A stretch of DNA of 64,000 nucleotides from Phytomonas francai (Eukaryota; Euglenozoa; Kinetoplastea; Trypanosomatida; Trypanosomatidae). Positions 9,436-18,900 of this stretch are shown one piece after another. The position numbers and the translations under genes were made by a program. Numbering within the stretch: position 1 is the first letter of the stretch; each line of letters opens with the position of its first letter. The notes under the pieces were generated by a model. The model saw nothing but the letters and a program-made list of their open reading frames with translations. It was not told where the DNA came from and did no database searches. The stretch covers positions 246,017 to 310,016 of the forward strand of contig MJCC01000011.1 of NCBI GenBank assembly GCA_001766655.1, written 5' to 3'.

Positions 9436-10641
9436 ATGCCTTGCGAAGGATGTGGTATGGGCAGTGCCTCTCTTCAATGCCCTACCTGCAAAAATCTCGG
9501 CTTACCGCCTAGCTTTTTCTGTTCTCAAGATTGCTTTAAAAAAAAATGGAGTGATCACAAGCTGAAGCACAGCCAACCGAAGAATCTACAGCCAACTATC
9601 CCCACAATGACAGACTCCGAGTTAAGGAACTTTAATTTTACGGGCCCGTTGCGTCCATGTAAAATAACTCCACGACGTGCAGTACCAGATAGTATAGCGA
9701 AGCCAGATTATGCTCTGCGTAACGATGGAGTCTCTGACTCGGAAGAAAAGAATCGTGGCAACAACAAAGTGATCAGTTATAATATCAAACATCTCCACGA
9801 CAATTATGAAGATGTTAATCTTCGTCGTCAGTGGGATATCCTTAAAATTAAGCGCGTCTGTGCCCTTAGTCGAGAGGTTCTGAATATCGCGGCCAACTCC
9901 ATCAGACCAGGCGTTACCACGGATGAAATTGATCGCATCGTGCACGACGCCACGATCGAGCGGCAGATGTATCCTTCGCCCTTGAACTATTACAACTTTC
10001 CCAAGTCCGTGTGTACGAGCGTGAATGAGGTTATTTGCCACGGGATTCCTGATAGCCGCGAGCTGGAGGAGGGGGATATCATTAACCTCGATGTGACGGG
10101 GTATTTGGAAGGGTTTCATGGCGACTTGAACGAGACCGTCTTTGTGGGAAGGCCAGATACGGATTCAGTACGTCTCGTGCACACAGCTTACGCCTGTATG
10201 ATGTCCGGCATCAAGGTGGTGAAGCCTGGCGTGCTCTACAGGCACATCGGGGACGCTATCGAAGACCGTGCGGATAAATCGGGCTGCAGCGTGGTGCGCA
10301 CGTACACCGGGCACGGGATCGGCACGCTCTTCCACACCTCCCCGACGGTCTGCCACTATCGCAACAGTAAGAGCCCGGGGATCATCAAAACCGGGCATGT
10401 ATTCACTGTGGAGCCGATGCTAAATCTGGGAAGCTGGAAGGATGTGTTGTGGCCGGATCAGTGGACGAGCACCACCGAGGATGGTAAGCGCAGTGCGCAA
10501 TTCGAGCACACCCTCGTGGCGACTCCCCAGGGGTGTGAGATTCTCACGGATTGGGAGGACGGGGTGCCGTTTTACCAGCGTCAACTGCGCAATTGGGGGA
10601 TCGAAATCCCCGCCACAGACCCGAGCGAGATTAAGGTATAG
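9436..10641 (+). CDS. MAP1: Methionine aminopeptidase type 1
   Basis: This 401-residue metalloprotease removes the initiator methionine from nascent cytosolic proteins. Residues 1-45 form a MYND-like zinc finger (C3, C6, C15, C18, C29, C33, H41, H45), typical of eukaryotic MetAP1 and linked to ribosome association. The pita-bread catalytic domain fills ~125-385. The expected residues are present: H202, metal ligands D219, D230, H293, E326 and E357. The spacing from D230 through E357 is identical to that of the E. coli enzyme (63, 33 and 31 residues). The ATG at 9436 opens directly with the zinc finger, so the start is secure. Nothing looks damaged, and it is the clearest enzyme call in the left half of the window. 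Confidence 0.95.
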   Translation: MPCEGCGMGSASLQCPTCKNLGLPPSFFCSQDCFKKKWSDHKLKHSQPKNLQPTIPTMTDSELRNFNFTGPLRPCKITPRRAVPDSIAKPDYALRNDGVSDSEEKNRGNNKVISYNIKHLHDNYEDVNLRRQWDILKIKRVCALSREVLNIAANSIRPGVTTDEIDRIVHDATIERQMYPSPLNYYNFPKSVCTSVNEVICHGIPDSRELEEGDIINLDVTGYLEGFHGDLNETVFVGRPDTDSVRLVHTAYACMMSGIKVVKPGVLYRHIGDAIEDRADKSGCSVVRTYTGHGIGTLFHTSPTVCHYRNSKSPGIIKTGHVFTVEPMLNLGSWKDVLWPDQWTSTTEDGKRSAQFEHTLVATPQGCEILTDWEDGVPFYQRQLRNWGIEIPATDPSEIKV

Positions 10642-11170
10642 ACACAGAACGCGTGAGTAGGAACGAGCCACCCCACTGAAGGTCAAAATGATATCGGGAA
10701 TTACTAGTTTGTGGCCGGGACGCCAAAGCGGTTGGGGTATTTTAGAGTGCAATAATTGGAGTTAAATGTATATATGCTATTCAGAAGTGTGCCCCGTACA
10801 GATTACACGCATACTTCTTAGAAATTCTAAAATATTAGCTTATTCACATATAGGGAGGTAAATAATTAAGAATAATATTAAATATCTTTAAGTGTGTGAA
10901 AAATATTGATTGACCATATTTCTCTATGTTGTTTCGCAACTTTTCACTAGGGATCCCGCTTTCTATTTACTGCTGAGCAATGGTTTTCCTTACATCCCAT
11001 TTTTGCCGTTATGGAAGCTCACTTTTTAACCCCTTCTAGCATATTCCATTGAAGTGTTTCCCTTACTACTGCCAATCCTCATCTTTTTTTTTCCTGTACG
11101 CAATACCCGTTGTAATTAGCACTTAATCAGATATTAGGGAGTTGTGAGTCTAAAAGGTTGGGGTGGATCC
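10642..11170. other. Intergenic spacer with predicted splice acceptor
   Basis: AT-rich spacer. A T-rich tract at 11082-11093 followed by the AG at 11118-11119 is the best acceptor for the next gene. It would leave a 5' UTR of about 51 bases in which the ATG at 11171 is the first ATG. Confidence 0.55.
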
Positions 11171-14100
11171 ATGCAGCGTGAGGTGATCAAATGGGTGCAG
11201 TCCCTAGATCTCTCTAGCCCTATACGCAACCCCAAGCGTGACTTGGCCAACGGGGTTTTGGTCGCCGAAATTATTTCGCGGTACTGTCATGCATGGAATG
11301 ACGACAATAGCAGTGGAAGCCCCCGTGTTACCTTTTCGATGGCGAGCATTCTCACGGGTGCCTCTGCTGAGAGTCGGCGCCAAAATTGGAACTTCATCTT
11401 GCGCACTCTTCAGGGTATGAAATGTGAGACGGTGACGGCGCCTCTTGTCGAGGCCGTTCTCCGTCTGCAGCCCTACTCTGCACAAGCCGTTCTTGATAAT
11501 TTATATGAGTTTTTTACCAAAAACACACTCCCCACACCTTCGGTGGCTTCGTCCAGTTGTGCCAAGATTACCCGAGGCGGTACGGAGAGTGCCATGGCAT
11601 CTGAGGAATCTGCAGTGCTGGTGGCGAAGTTAATGGGGGTTACACAAGAAACGATACCTCTGAGTGGGATTGAGGATATCGCATGCCGTCCCTCATCCAC
11701 AATTTTAATGTCTGAAATTGGCGATGTGTCTGTGGAGTGCACAGACGACTCCCTCGGGGCAACCGATGATCATTTTAAGAAATCCCGAACCTCAAGCAAG
11801 CATCCCCGCTGCCTGCAGGAGCTCCTAGCTCTTACACGGAATGCGGAACTGGCAGCTGGTGTTGCCTGTCTCTTGCAGCCAAGTTATACCCTTCACACTG
11901 CCTCGACGCTACTGCGGACAGCCAATGACGATCGCCATCAAGTGGCATTGGATCGCGCGAAATACGTGGAGGATGAGCACACCTCCCATGTAAGAAATCG
12001 AAAGATTGTCAAACAACACGAGACGATTGGTCGATTAATTCGTACTGTCGATATGGCTTCGCGGGGGAAGCGGCAAGGATTTGCTACAAACGGACAAGGG
12101 GGGCGGGGGGAAGCCACTAGGACAAGCATCTCACTTGCGAAGCATATTCGTGGACGATTCTTTTTAGGCTCAAGAAAACCAGCAGATAGAGTTCACCAAA
12201 GCCGAATCAACGCGCGTGGTTCTTCTCATTCCTCTCCCCCGCAAGCGGCCCTCAAACACACAGATAGTGACGCGAAGACTTCGGTGTCGAAGTGTTCCGA
12301 GGAGGAATCCATCGCGCTCTTTGAGGCGTATGTTTGGTCTCTGCGGGATGGTATGTCGCATGTGTTACGAGATGTTCTCGCATCTCACGGGATCCTTGAC
12401 TTACTGACTAGGCTTTCTGATACAACACTCGGCAGTGAAGATGAGTCTGCGCAGTACGACCTTTTTACCGCCTTGATTGCGAATCGACATGCGTTGTCGC
12501 CAGAGGCACTGCAGGATTGCTGGACGATACTCGGGTTTCACGCTCCCGGGATCGCCGCCGCGATCCATGCCCAGGCAGACCAGTACTCTTACCTGGTCCA
12601 AGCCCTTTGTTTTATGTTTTCAAGTGAATCTGCTAAAGTCCCCCTGCTGCACGTTTCGTTTGGAGAGTCTGAGAATTTCTTCAATTCTCTGGACTCCAAT
12701 TCAATGTCTCCTTATATAGGCAGAGAATCAGAGGTGGTAGGTTCGTCCGAAACCCGAAACAGCAAGGGCTTGAATTCGGCAGACGACGTGGGGGAAGACG
12801 TACCATCGGTGCAGGACTCTCGTACACGGTGTGATTTCGTGGAGCGTATAGCCGATGCACTTCTGGGCTTCATGGATTCAGATCCCACTGTTGATTCGAT
12901 GCGTCAGCGCGCGGTATGCTCCAATGATCAAGCCCTCCACCTGGTAAATTGCCTTATCTTCTTCTGTCGCGTGGGCAGGGCACTTGCGATAGCCTGGTGG
13001 AATAGCTTCCAGGGTGATGAGGCTGAAGAGTACGAGGCGGTGTATTACCCATCCGAGGACGACATCCCGATTCGCGTAATGTCATCTTATTTTCTTTCAG
13101 CTTCACGGCGTGTGCTGCTTGAAGAGGGCACGCCAGCCGTTGTGGAAGCCGTCGCGCGTGTCTTTGTGGAGACACTTAGCATTCACTACAAAAAAGACGA
13201 GGATCTATATCCGGTAGAGACGGTAGAACAAGGCATTTCAACTACTCATCAAATCGTTCAAGGGTCAGATAGTCTCAATACAAGGAGACTTTACTCTGTT
13301 TCAAGGATAGTTGGGTTTATTGAGCAGCATATCAGACGTGCCTTTCATTTTAGTGTGGGTAGACCATCCAACGCAGTGTGTGAGACCGTTTCTGTTGACA
13401 AGCCATTTGCAGTACGGAAAAGTTACTTCCGTTTCAGTCTTACAGTGTACCACATTCTCCGTCGCTTGCTCCAAATAGGCTTTGAGCCGGCTACAGAAAG
13501 AGGCAGTGATACTGATTTGGCTCAGTTGAAGGAATGCATCTCATCTTTCATTCTGAATGCACTGTGCGCGGAGACGCTGGAGCAGCGCTGTGTCGGTGTT
13601 GCTTTCTTGATTTTGTTAGTTTCGTTTCGCCCGTGGGTCAAGGAAGCCTTTGCGGTGGTGAATTTTCCCGAATCTAACACGTCTCCGTCACCCATTCTGT
13701 GGACTTTTGTTCAACCTTTCCTACGTGTGTGTGGGAATTCAGCCACACCCCATGATGCCGTTTTAGTGGATACATACTTAACCCCCACGCTGGTGACTTG
13801 GGAGTTACGTATTCTGTTACTTCAATTCTTTTCTTTGCTTTCTTTGCAGGTCGCATATGTTTTTCCCACCAAGAACCAGCCAATTTTGAAGGGTGGTTTA
13901 GTTCCACCACAGATGGTAGACGGTGAGGCGGTAGCGAGTTCAAGGGGGAAGTGCAATTTCTCTACCTCAGCTGATCTACAAGCTTCTTTGCAGGATACGG
14001 TGGTGAAAGTTTTACAGAGTTTTAAACACGATCCTGAAATACACAGACAGCTTGCCCTTTCCATTGTTGGGCGGCGTCTACTACCGGACGTCCATCCGCG

Positions 14101-15223
14101 CATCGCGGGGGCTTGGGTGGATCTTCTCTTGGGTACAGGGCCGGAGGCGCTTAGTCGTTCTCTATTGCCTTTGGGAGATCATCTAATGAGGTTAAATATA
14201 CCAAGAGGAAGCGCGGAGCTGCCATTGTACCCTGAAGGTTGGGATGAGAGGGGAAATAGATACACGGACCAAAAAGCAAAAGCCTCTGCGGATACTTCAG
14301 CATCCTCACCTTCAATTCGTATGCTTTATGGACGCGTTGAGCCGTGTTACACGGTAATGCCACTGAACCAGACATGGAACGTTGGTGCCATTGTGCACAT
14401 CGTTTTGTTGCTGCTACATCCACGAAAGGGAATTAGTGAGGGATGGCGCTCCGCAACCCCGTTTCAGATTTTGCAGATACTCGCCGCTGCAGCAATGAGT
14501 CCGCAGGATATTGAACTCCAAGGCCGGCAATTGCTGAGAGATTTGAAACTGATTGACTTCTGTCTGCACCCTCTGCATCAAAACGCGCCGTCCTTAGAAG
14601 TCGAAAATATGCAGTTACCTATCCAGGCGAATTCTAACTTGGTGCGCGCCGATCCCAGCGACGAAAACGAGCATTGTGGATTGGAAAAGCCGGAGAGTAA
14701 TGAGAGAGAGGGCGGATTTTCGTTAACGCTTTGTAGTCTTGTGCAAACAGCGTCGCTGCCAGATCTTTCCATGGCGAGTGGAGAGGAGAATTCATCAAAG
14801 TGGTTTACTTCCACATTGATGCCATTGAGGAGTGTTATGAAGGAGGTTGGCGCTGCTGGTTCGGTCGGCGCTAGTGGCGGGAAAGCGCGATCTCCAATAT
14901 TTCACGATGTTAAGCAAGAGGAATGTGATGCGAAACACGTGGCGGCAGCTTTTTGGTGTAGCTCCCTACAACATCTGGTCCCCTTTTTTGCCTATCTTCT
15001 CCAACTTGATGACTTCCCTGCTTTGAATTATTTACCGTGGGATAGACAAGGAAGTGGGGAAACAAAGGGAGAGAAAGTTGAGCAAAAGATGATTACAGCT
15101 GTGTTGCTGGCGATAGTTCATAGGGTTCTGCCATCAGTGAACGTGGCCGAACAAATGCGTGGTCTGGGGGAAGAGCGCACACATCGAGATGTATGCCAAC
15201 AAATTCTATCCTGGTTTTTATGA
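11171..15223 (+). CDS. Giant protein with N-terminal SPATA4/SPEF1-type CH domain
   Basis: The protein has 1350 residues from the ATG at 11171; an upstream GTG in frame is not a credible start. Residues ~1-115 match the CH-like domain of SPATA4, SPEF1 and SPEF2: REVIKWVQSLDL, then KRDLANGVLVAEIISRY, then a WNFILRTL helix and the closing YEFFTKN. In the best known members this domain binds microtubules of the axoneme. The remaining ~1230 residues have no domain I recognise. They look mostly helical and may include HEAT-like repeats around 950-1030 (IHRQLALSIVGRRLL and following). No adenylate kinase domain, as in SPEF2, is visible. Several linkers are low in complexity. A role in the axoneme or other microtubules is inferred from the CH domain only. 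Confidence 0.7.
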   Translation: MQREVIKWVQSLDLSSPIRNPKRDLANGVLVAEIISRYCHAWNDDNSSGSPRVTFSMASILTGASAESRRQNWNFILRTLQGMKCETVTAPLVEAVLRLQPYSAQAVLDNLYEFFTKNTLPTPSVASSSCAKITRGGTESAMASEESAVLVAKLMGVTQETIPLSGIEDIACRPSSTILMSEIGDVSVECTDDSLGATDDHFKKSRTSSKHPRCLQELLALTRNAELAAGVACLLQPSYTLHTASTLLRTANDDRHQVALDRAKYVEDEHTSHVRNRKIVKQHETIGRLIRTVDMASRGKRQGFATNGQGGRGEATRTSISLAKHIRGRFFLGSRKPADRVHQSRINARGSSHSSPPQAALKHTDSDAKTSVSKCSEEESIALFEAYVWSLRDGMSHVLRDVLASHGILDLLTRLSDTTLGSEDESAQYDLFTALIANRHALSPEALQDCWTILGFHAPGIAAAIHAQADQYSYLVQALCFMFSSESAKVPLLHVSFGESENFFNSLDSNSMSPYIGRESEVVGSSETRNSKGLNSADDVGEDVPSVQDSRTRCDFVERIADALLGFMDSDPTVDSMRQRAVCSNDQALHLVNCLIFFCRVGRALAIAWWNSFQGDEAEEYEAVYYPSEDDIPIRVMSSYFLSASRRVLLEEGTPAVVEAVARVFVETLSIHYKKDEDLYPVETVEQGISTTHQIVQGSDSLNTRRLYSVSRIVGFIEQHIRRAFHFSVGRPSNAVCETVSVDKPFAVRKSYFRFSLTVYHILRRLLQIGFEPATERGSDTDLAQLKECISSFILNALCAETLEQRCVGVAFLILLVSFRPWVKEAFAVVNFPESNTSPSPILWTFVQPFLRVCGNSATPHDAVLVDTYLTPTLVTWELRILLLQFFSLLSLQVAYVFPTKNQPILKGGLVPPQMVDGEAVASSRGKCNFSTSADLQASLQDTVVKVLQSFKHDPEIHRQLALSIVGRRLLPDVHPRIAGAWVDLLLGTGPEALSRSLLPLGDHLMRLNIPRGSAELPLYPEGWDERGNRYTDQKAKASADTSASSPSIRMLYGRVEPCYTVMPLNQTWNVGAIVHIVLLLLHPRKGISEGWRSATPFQILQILAAAAMSPQDIELQGRQLLRDLKLIDFCLHPLHQNAPSLEVENMQLPIQANSNLVRADPSDENEHCGLEKPESNEREGGFSLTLCSLVQTASLPDLSMASGEENSSKWFTSTLMPLRSVMKEVGAAGSVGASGGKARSPIFHDVKQEECDAKHVAAAFWCSSLQHLVPFFAYLLQLDDFPALNYLPWDRQGSGETKGEKVEQKMITAVLLAIVHRVLPSVNVAEQMRGLGEERTHRDVCQQILSWFL

Positions 15224-15670
15224 AAATATCAATGATATGTTAAATTTAAGGCATTCGTAGGACAGGATGTCTTCACGCAGAGGCGCTCATATAAAAAGAA
15301 AACATCAATCGCATTCAAATTGACTGATTATGTAAAATAAATACTTGAGGGGGTATCTGTGTATCATTTCATTCCCAAAGCTGCAACAACTCATAATGTA
15401 TTCATACGCGTCCTCTCTCTGAGGTTCCGTGCGTACACATCTGTCAGCTGATATGATTCGCTAAATAAAGAGTTTCAAATTATGACTTCTCATCTCGTTC
15501 TTTTTACTTACTTCACGCTGATATATATATATATATATATAGCTTATTTCTTGTTCCAGTAAATCATTTATTTTAAGGCTATTAGAAGTTCAGTTTTTTA
15601 TTCCTAATTTTCAATAATAAAAGTAGCGGATTTCTTGGAAAATCATATATTGGCTATTCCCATCTTCATC
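15224..15670. other. Intergenic spacer with (TA)n
   Basis: AT-rich spacer with an (AT)n tract at 15521-15541 and pyrimidine runs on both sides of it. No gene is visible. Confidence 0.55.
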
Positions 15671-17386
15671 ATGCATCCCCGACGATTTACCTCAGCCCTA
15701 TTAGCTATCTGCATTTTAGTGCTATTTGCGTCAAGAATACCTGTCGCCCGTGCAGAGTTCACCTTTCGTTGCGAGAATAGTTGGACTGGACCCAGTGAAA
15801 ATAACGATGTTTCAAAATGTCTAAAGGATTTCGCTAATATCAACCACCATTTAGATTACTACGCAGTACCTATGATCCTCATTTTATTTGCTGTTCTCAT
15901 TTTTGTCACTGTGCCCATTGTTTTCATCTTCAACGGATTTTGCTGCGAGGACTACTGCTTCAGCTTCACACGCACGACAAATTTGGCCCGATCACGCTGC
16001 TGGCTATGGATGTTCATCAATGTAAACTTTTTTTGGTCGATTTTTTCGGCTATCCTGATCATATACGGGATCACTTTGTTTTCCAACAGTGTCGATAGAA
16101 GCACGAATTACATTCGTGGGGATGCCATTAATTATTTTTTGAACACTAAAGCACTAATTTCTGATCTCCTCACTGACTACACTAAAGACCCACCGTTACC
16201 GCCAACATTTGATCTTTCTGGATTCGATGATATGAGTTCAAAACTCACATCTCAGGTTGATAGTATTCGCAATAATTATTTTACATACCTTACTGCCGCC
16301 CGTACCGCCTCCATTGTTGTGGGTGTTCTTGGGATTATGCTCATGATGAGCTGTTTCATTATTGCATACTTCCACCTCAACACTGTGGGAGCCTTTAGCT
16401 TCGGTATTCTTTACTACATTTTTGCCGTTGTCTACTCAATTATGGCACTTTTACTTGCTATATTGACATGCATCGTGTTCGCATTTTGTGGGGAGATCAC
16501 TTTACAGAACCAACGTGAGCCCGGAATCATCCAGTGGTATTATGTACCTTGGTGTGAGAAGCAATTCTCATTCAGTGAAACTCGGGATTCAATTGTGAAC
16601 TCAACGAAAGATGTATCATACAATACCTGCGAGAGCATTCTCGAGCGGTGTAACACAAAGGATGACAGTGACATTAGTAAACCATTCCTCTGTGGCAAAA
16701 ACATAACAACCAAAGATAATTGTAGTTCCATTGAAATCGCACTTGATGTCCTTTATGGTACGCGTTCCAAGACCAAATTTTTCGATATGCTTTGCGTGAA
16801 TAACAGCAAATGGAAGTATCAGGAGGTATGCAACATTCCTATGTGTAAGGAAGCCTGCATTGACTATCAAAAACCTGATCTAAATATCCAGACCTGGGCA
16901 AAGGATGTTATGAAACTTGTTGATCATGCAGTCAACCAAACCACGGCGCTTTCTTACGTGTTGCCTGTGATGGATTGCAACTTTGTTATTGATAAGTTCA
17001 TTTCTATCTACGAAATTGATAAAGAATCGAGTCAAAACAGTACCACTTACGGTGTCTATTGTTCGAACATGCGCATTGCTTCCATTATGCTGACCGCCGG
17101 TTTCTTTGTTGGAGCCGTCATGTTTGTGTTAAGCATCTATGTTACACAACAAGGGATTTGGATGTGGAACGACGAGGCGGAGGTGGAGGATATCAAGGAG
17201 GCAGAGGCGATGAGTAAGTACGCCAAGAGCATTTGTTCGATGGATCAAAGGAGCCAAACTATGTCAAGAATGGGCTCGTTCGCTGCTGAACCAAGGCCCC
17301 AGCCATCTGGCAGGGGTATCCTTTCTGGCAACCCGAGGAGTATGAGCTTTAATCAGATGCCACAGCCTACTTGTGGCCCGGCATAA
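15671..17386 (+). CDS. Five-pass membrane protein, prominin/tweety-like topology
   Basis: The protein has 571 residues from the ATG at 15671. The frame runs back to a TTG, but the ATG places a clean signal peptide first (cleavage expected after SRIPVARA, ~residue 28). Five hydrophobic segments lie at about 62-87, 110-136, 213-235, 243-272 and 468-493. Short loops separate 1-2 and 3-4, and two large loops follow 2 and 4. The second large loop (~273-467) is rich in cysteines and NxS/T sites. The 1-2 loop holds cysteines (FCCEDYCF) right after the membrane. This is the layout of prominins and tweety homologues, which shape or mark plasma-membrane protrusions. The cytosolic tail (~78 residues) is charged, then Pro/Ser/Met-rich. 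No sequence identity to those families is claimed. It could be a kinetoplastid-specific surface protein. Confidence 0.55.
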   Translation: MHPRRFTSALLAICILVLFASRIPVARAEFTFRCENSWTGPSENNDVSKCLKDFANINHHLDYYAVPMILILFAVLIFVTVPIVFIFNGFCCEDYCFSFTRTTNLARSRCWLWMFINVNFFWSIFSAILIIYGITLFSNSVDRSTNYIRGDAINYFLNTKALISDLLTDYTKDPPLPPTFDLSGFDDMSSKLTSQVDSIRNNYFTYLTAARTASIVVGVLGIMLMMSCFIIAYFHLNTVGAFSFGILYYIFAVVYSIMALLLAILTCIVFAFCGEITLQNQREPGIIQWYYVPWCEKQFSFSETRDSIVNSTKDVSYNTCESILERCNTKDDSDISKPFLCGKNITTKDNCSSIEIALDVLYGTRSKTKFFDMLCVNNSKWKYQEVCNIPMCKEACIDYQKPDLNIQTWAKDVMKLVDHAVNQTTALSYVLPVMDCNFVIDKFISIYEIDKESSQNSTTYGVYCSNMRIASIMLTAGFFVGAVMFVLSIYVTQQGIWMWNDEAEVEDIKEAEAMSKYAKSICSMDQRSQTMSRMGSFAAEPRPQPSGRGILSGNPRSMSFNQMPQPTCGPA

Positions 17387-18900
17387 ACGGATATTTCCAT
17401 CCCTTTTTTCACTCTTCAAATATGGTGATTGCCGAGGTTTTACTGCTTTTTGTAATCGAAATAATATTATGTATATAGAGATTTGATTATATATCAAAAT
17501 ATCAAATGTTCTTTGTTATTTTGAGCGCTATTTTATCTCAGTATTTTCATTTAGTCATAAATAGGTAAATTTATTTTCAGTGCTATCATTTCTTTTTTAA
17601 GAAGGAAAGCTATTCGAATTTACACGCCTTGAGGTCGTGAAATTTTTTTATACGCTTATGCATGAATATGCATGTCTGTATGTATGACACTGCGTGGTCG
17701 TTTCCTTAAAATTATTCGGTGAAAAAATACAATTAGTTTATTTATTTTGGCTTTATTTCAATCATACTGGTCAATATTTTTAAGTGTATATATATTATAG
17801 CCTAGATCATCATGAGGATAGTAAGCTTTAGTGGGCACACTTATAAAAAATGAATTGCAGCATTTTCTGCAATGTGCTTTATGTTTATATATATATATAT
17901 ATATATATAATGTATGCGTGTGTATAAATTTCTTTTTTAAATGCTTTTGGATGTTTATTTGGTATTTATGAAGAACATGTTAGCAACATTTTTGTATGGC
18001 AGATGCATAATGTACGTGGGATGTGGGGGTGAAAATCAAAAGTAAGCCTTGAGTGTATGAAATAAAAGGATATCCGGATTGTTAGGTAGCTTTGAATTTA
18101 TAAGGACCGGATAAAAGTGATTTCTTTTCCGTTTTGCGATTGCTGCATATTAAACGCATAAGACTTCAAAGGAAGTTGTATGAGGGATTCCCTGCCTGAC
18201 AGAGTTACTGATGCTTATGGAGTGGACTATTAGGTTTGGATTTAACTCTGGCAAAATGCGTACTGATAGCATCTATTATATCTGAAAAATTCTCAAGACT
18301 ACTTTTTTTTTTATGTACCCAAAGTTAAGGAGGTTTTTTAGAAAAGATAGTTGATTATTATTTAAAGAGAGAAAAATTAGGAAATGCAAGTTGAAACCAA
18401 AGGATAACTCAAGTCACTGACAAATCTTCTTTTTTTCATTATTTGTATTTCTTTGAACGCTTTAATAAAAAAAAAAAATACGCCAAGCTCATATGTTAAT
18501 TACATTCTTTTCATTTATTTGTTACGAATTTCGAATAGTATTTTTGCCATGTCACAAGCTTAACCCATAATTCATTGGTAAGCGTCTTTTTTATTGAATT
18601 TAAATGGTTCTAGTACTTCTCATAATCCTGAAAAAAATGTGACTGCTATATAAAAGAATAATATCCATAAATGTTTTTACGTATTTTTTATTGTAGAACC
18701 GATGTCGATATTCAAATCTCTTGTGAAATCTGGTAACTACCCCAGTATAGTATGTCCGTATGTGTCTTTGGATGAGGGAAAGGTAAAATATTGTACAACA
18801 AAACACCCTCTTTAATTTTTGAACATATACGCCATTAAGACCTAAAGTTTCAGAATTAAGTACATAGTTCTAACATCAAAGCCTCAAATAAAGTAGTGCG
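17387..18900. other. Long intergenic spacer
   Basis: About 1.5 kb of AT-rich DNA with (TA)n at 17886-17909 and an A-run at about 18469-18478. No open frame here has protein-like composition, and I see no tRNA-like or other RNA gene. Confidence 0.5.
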
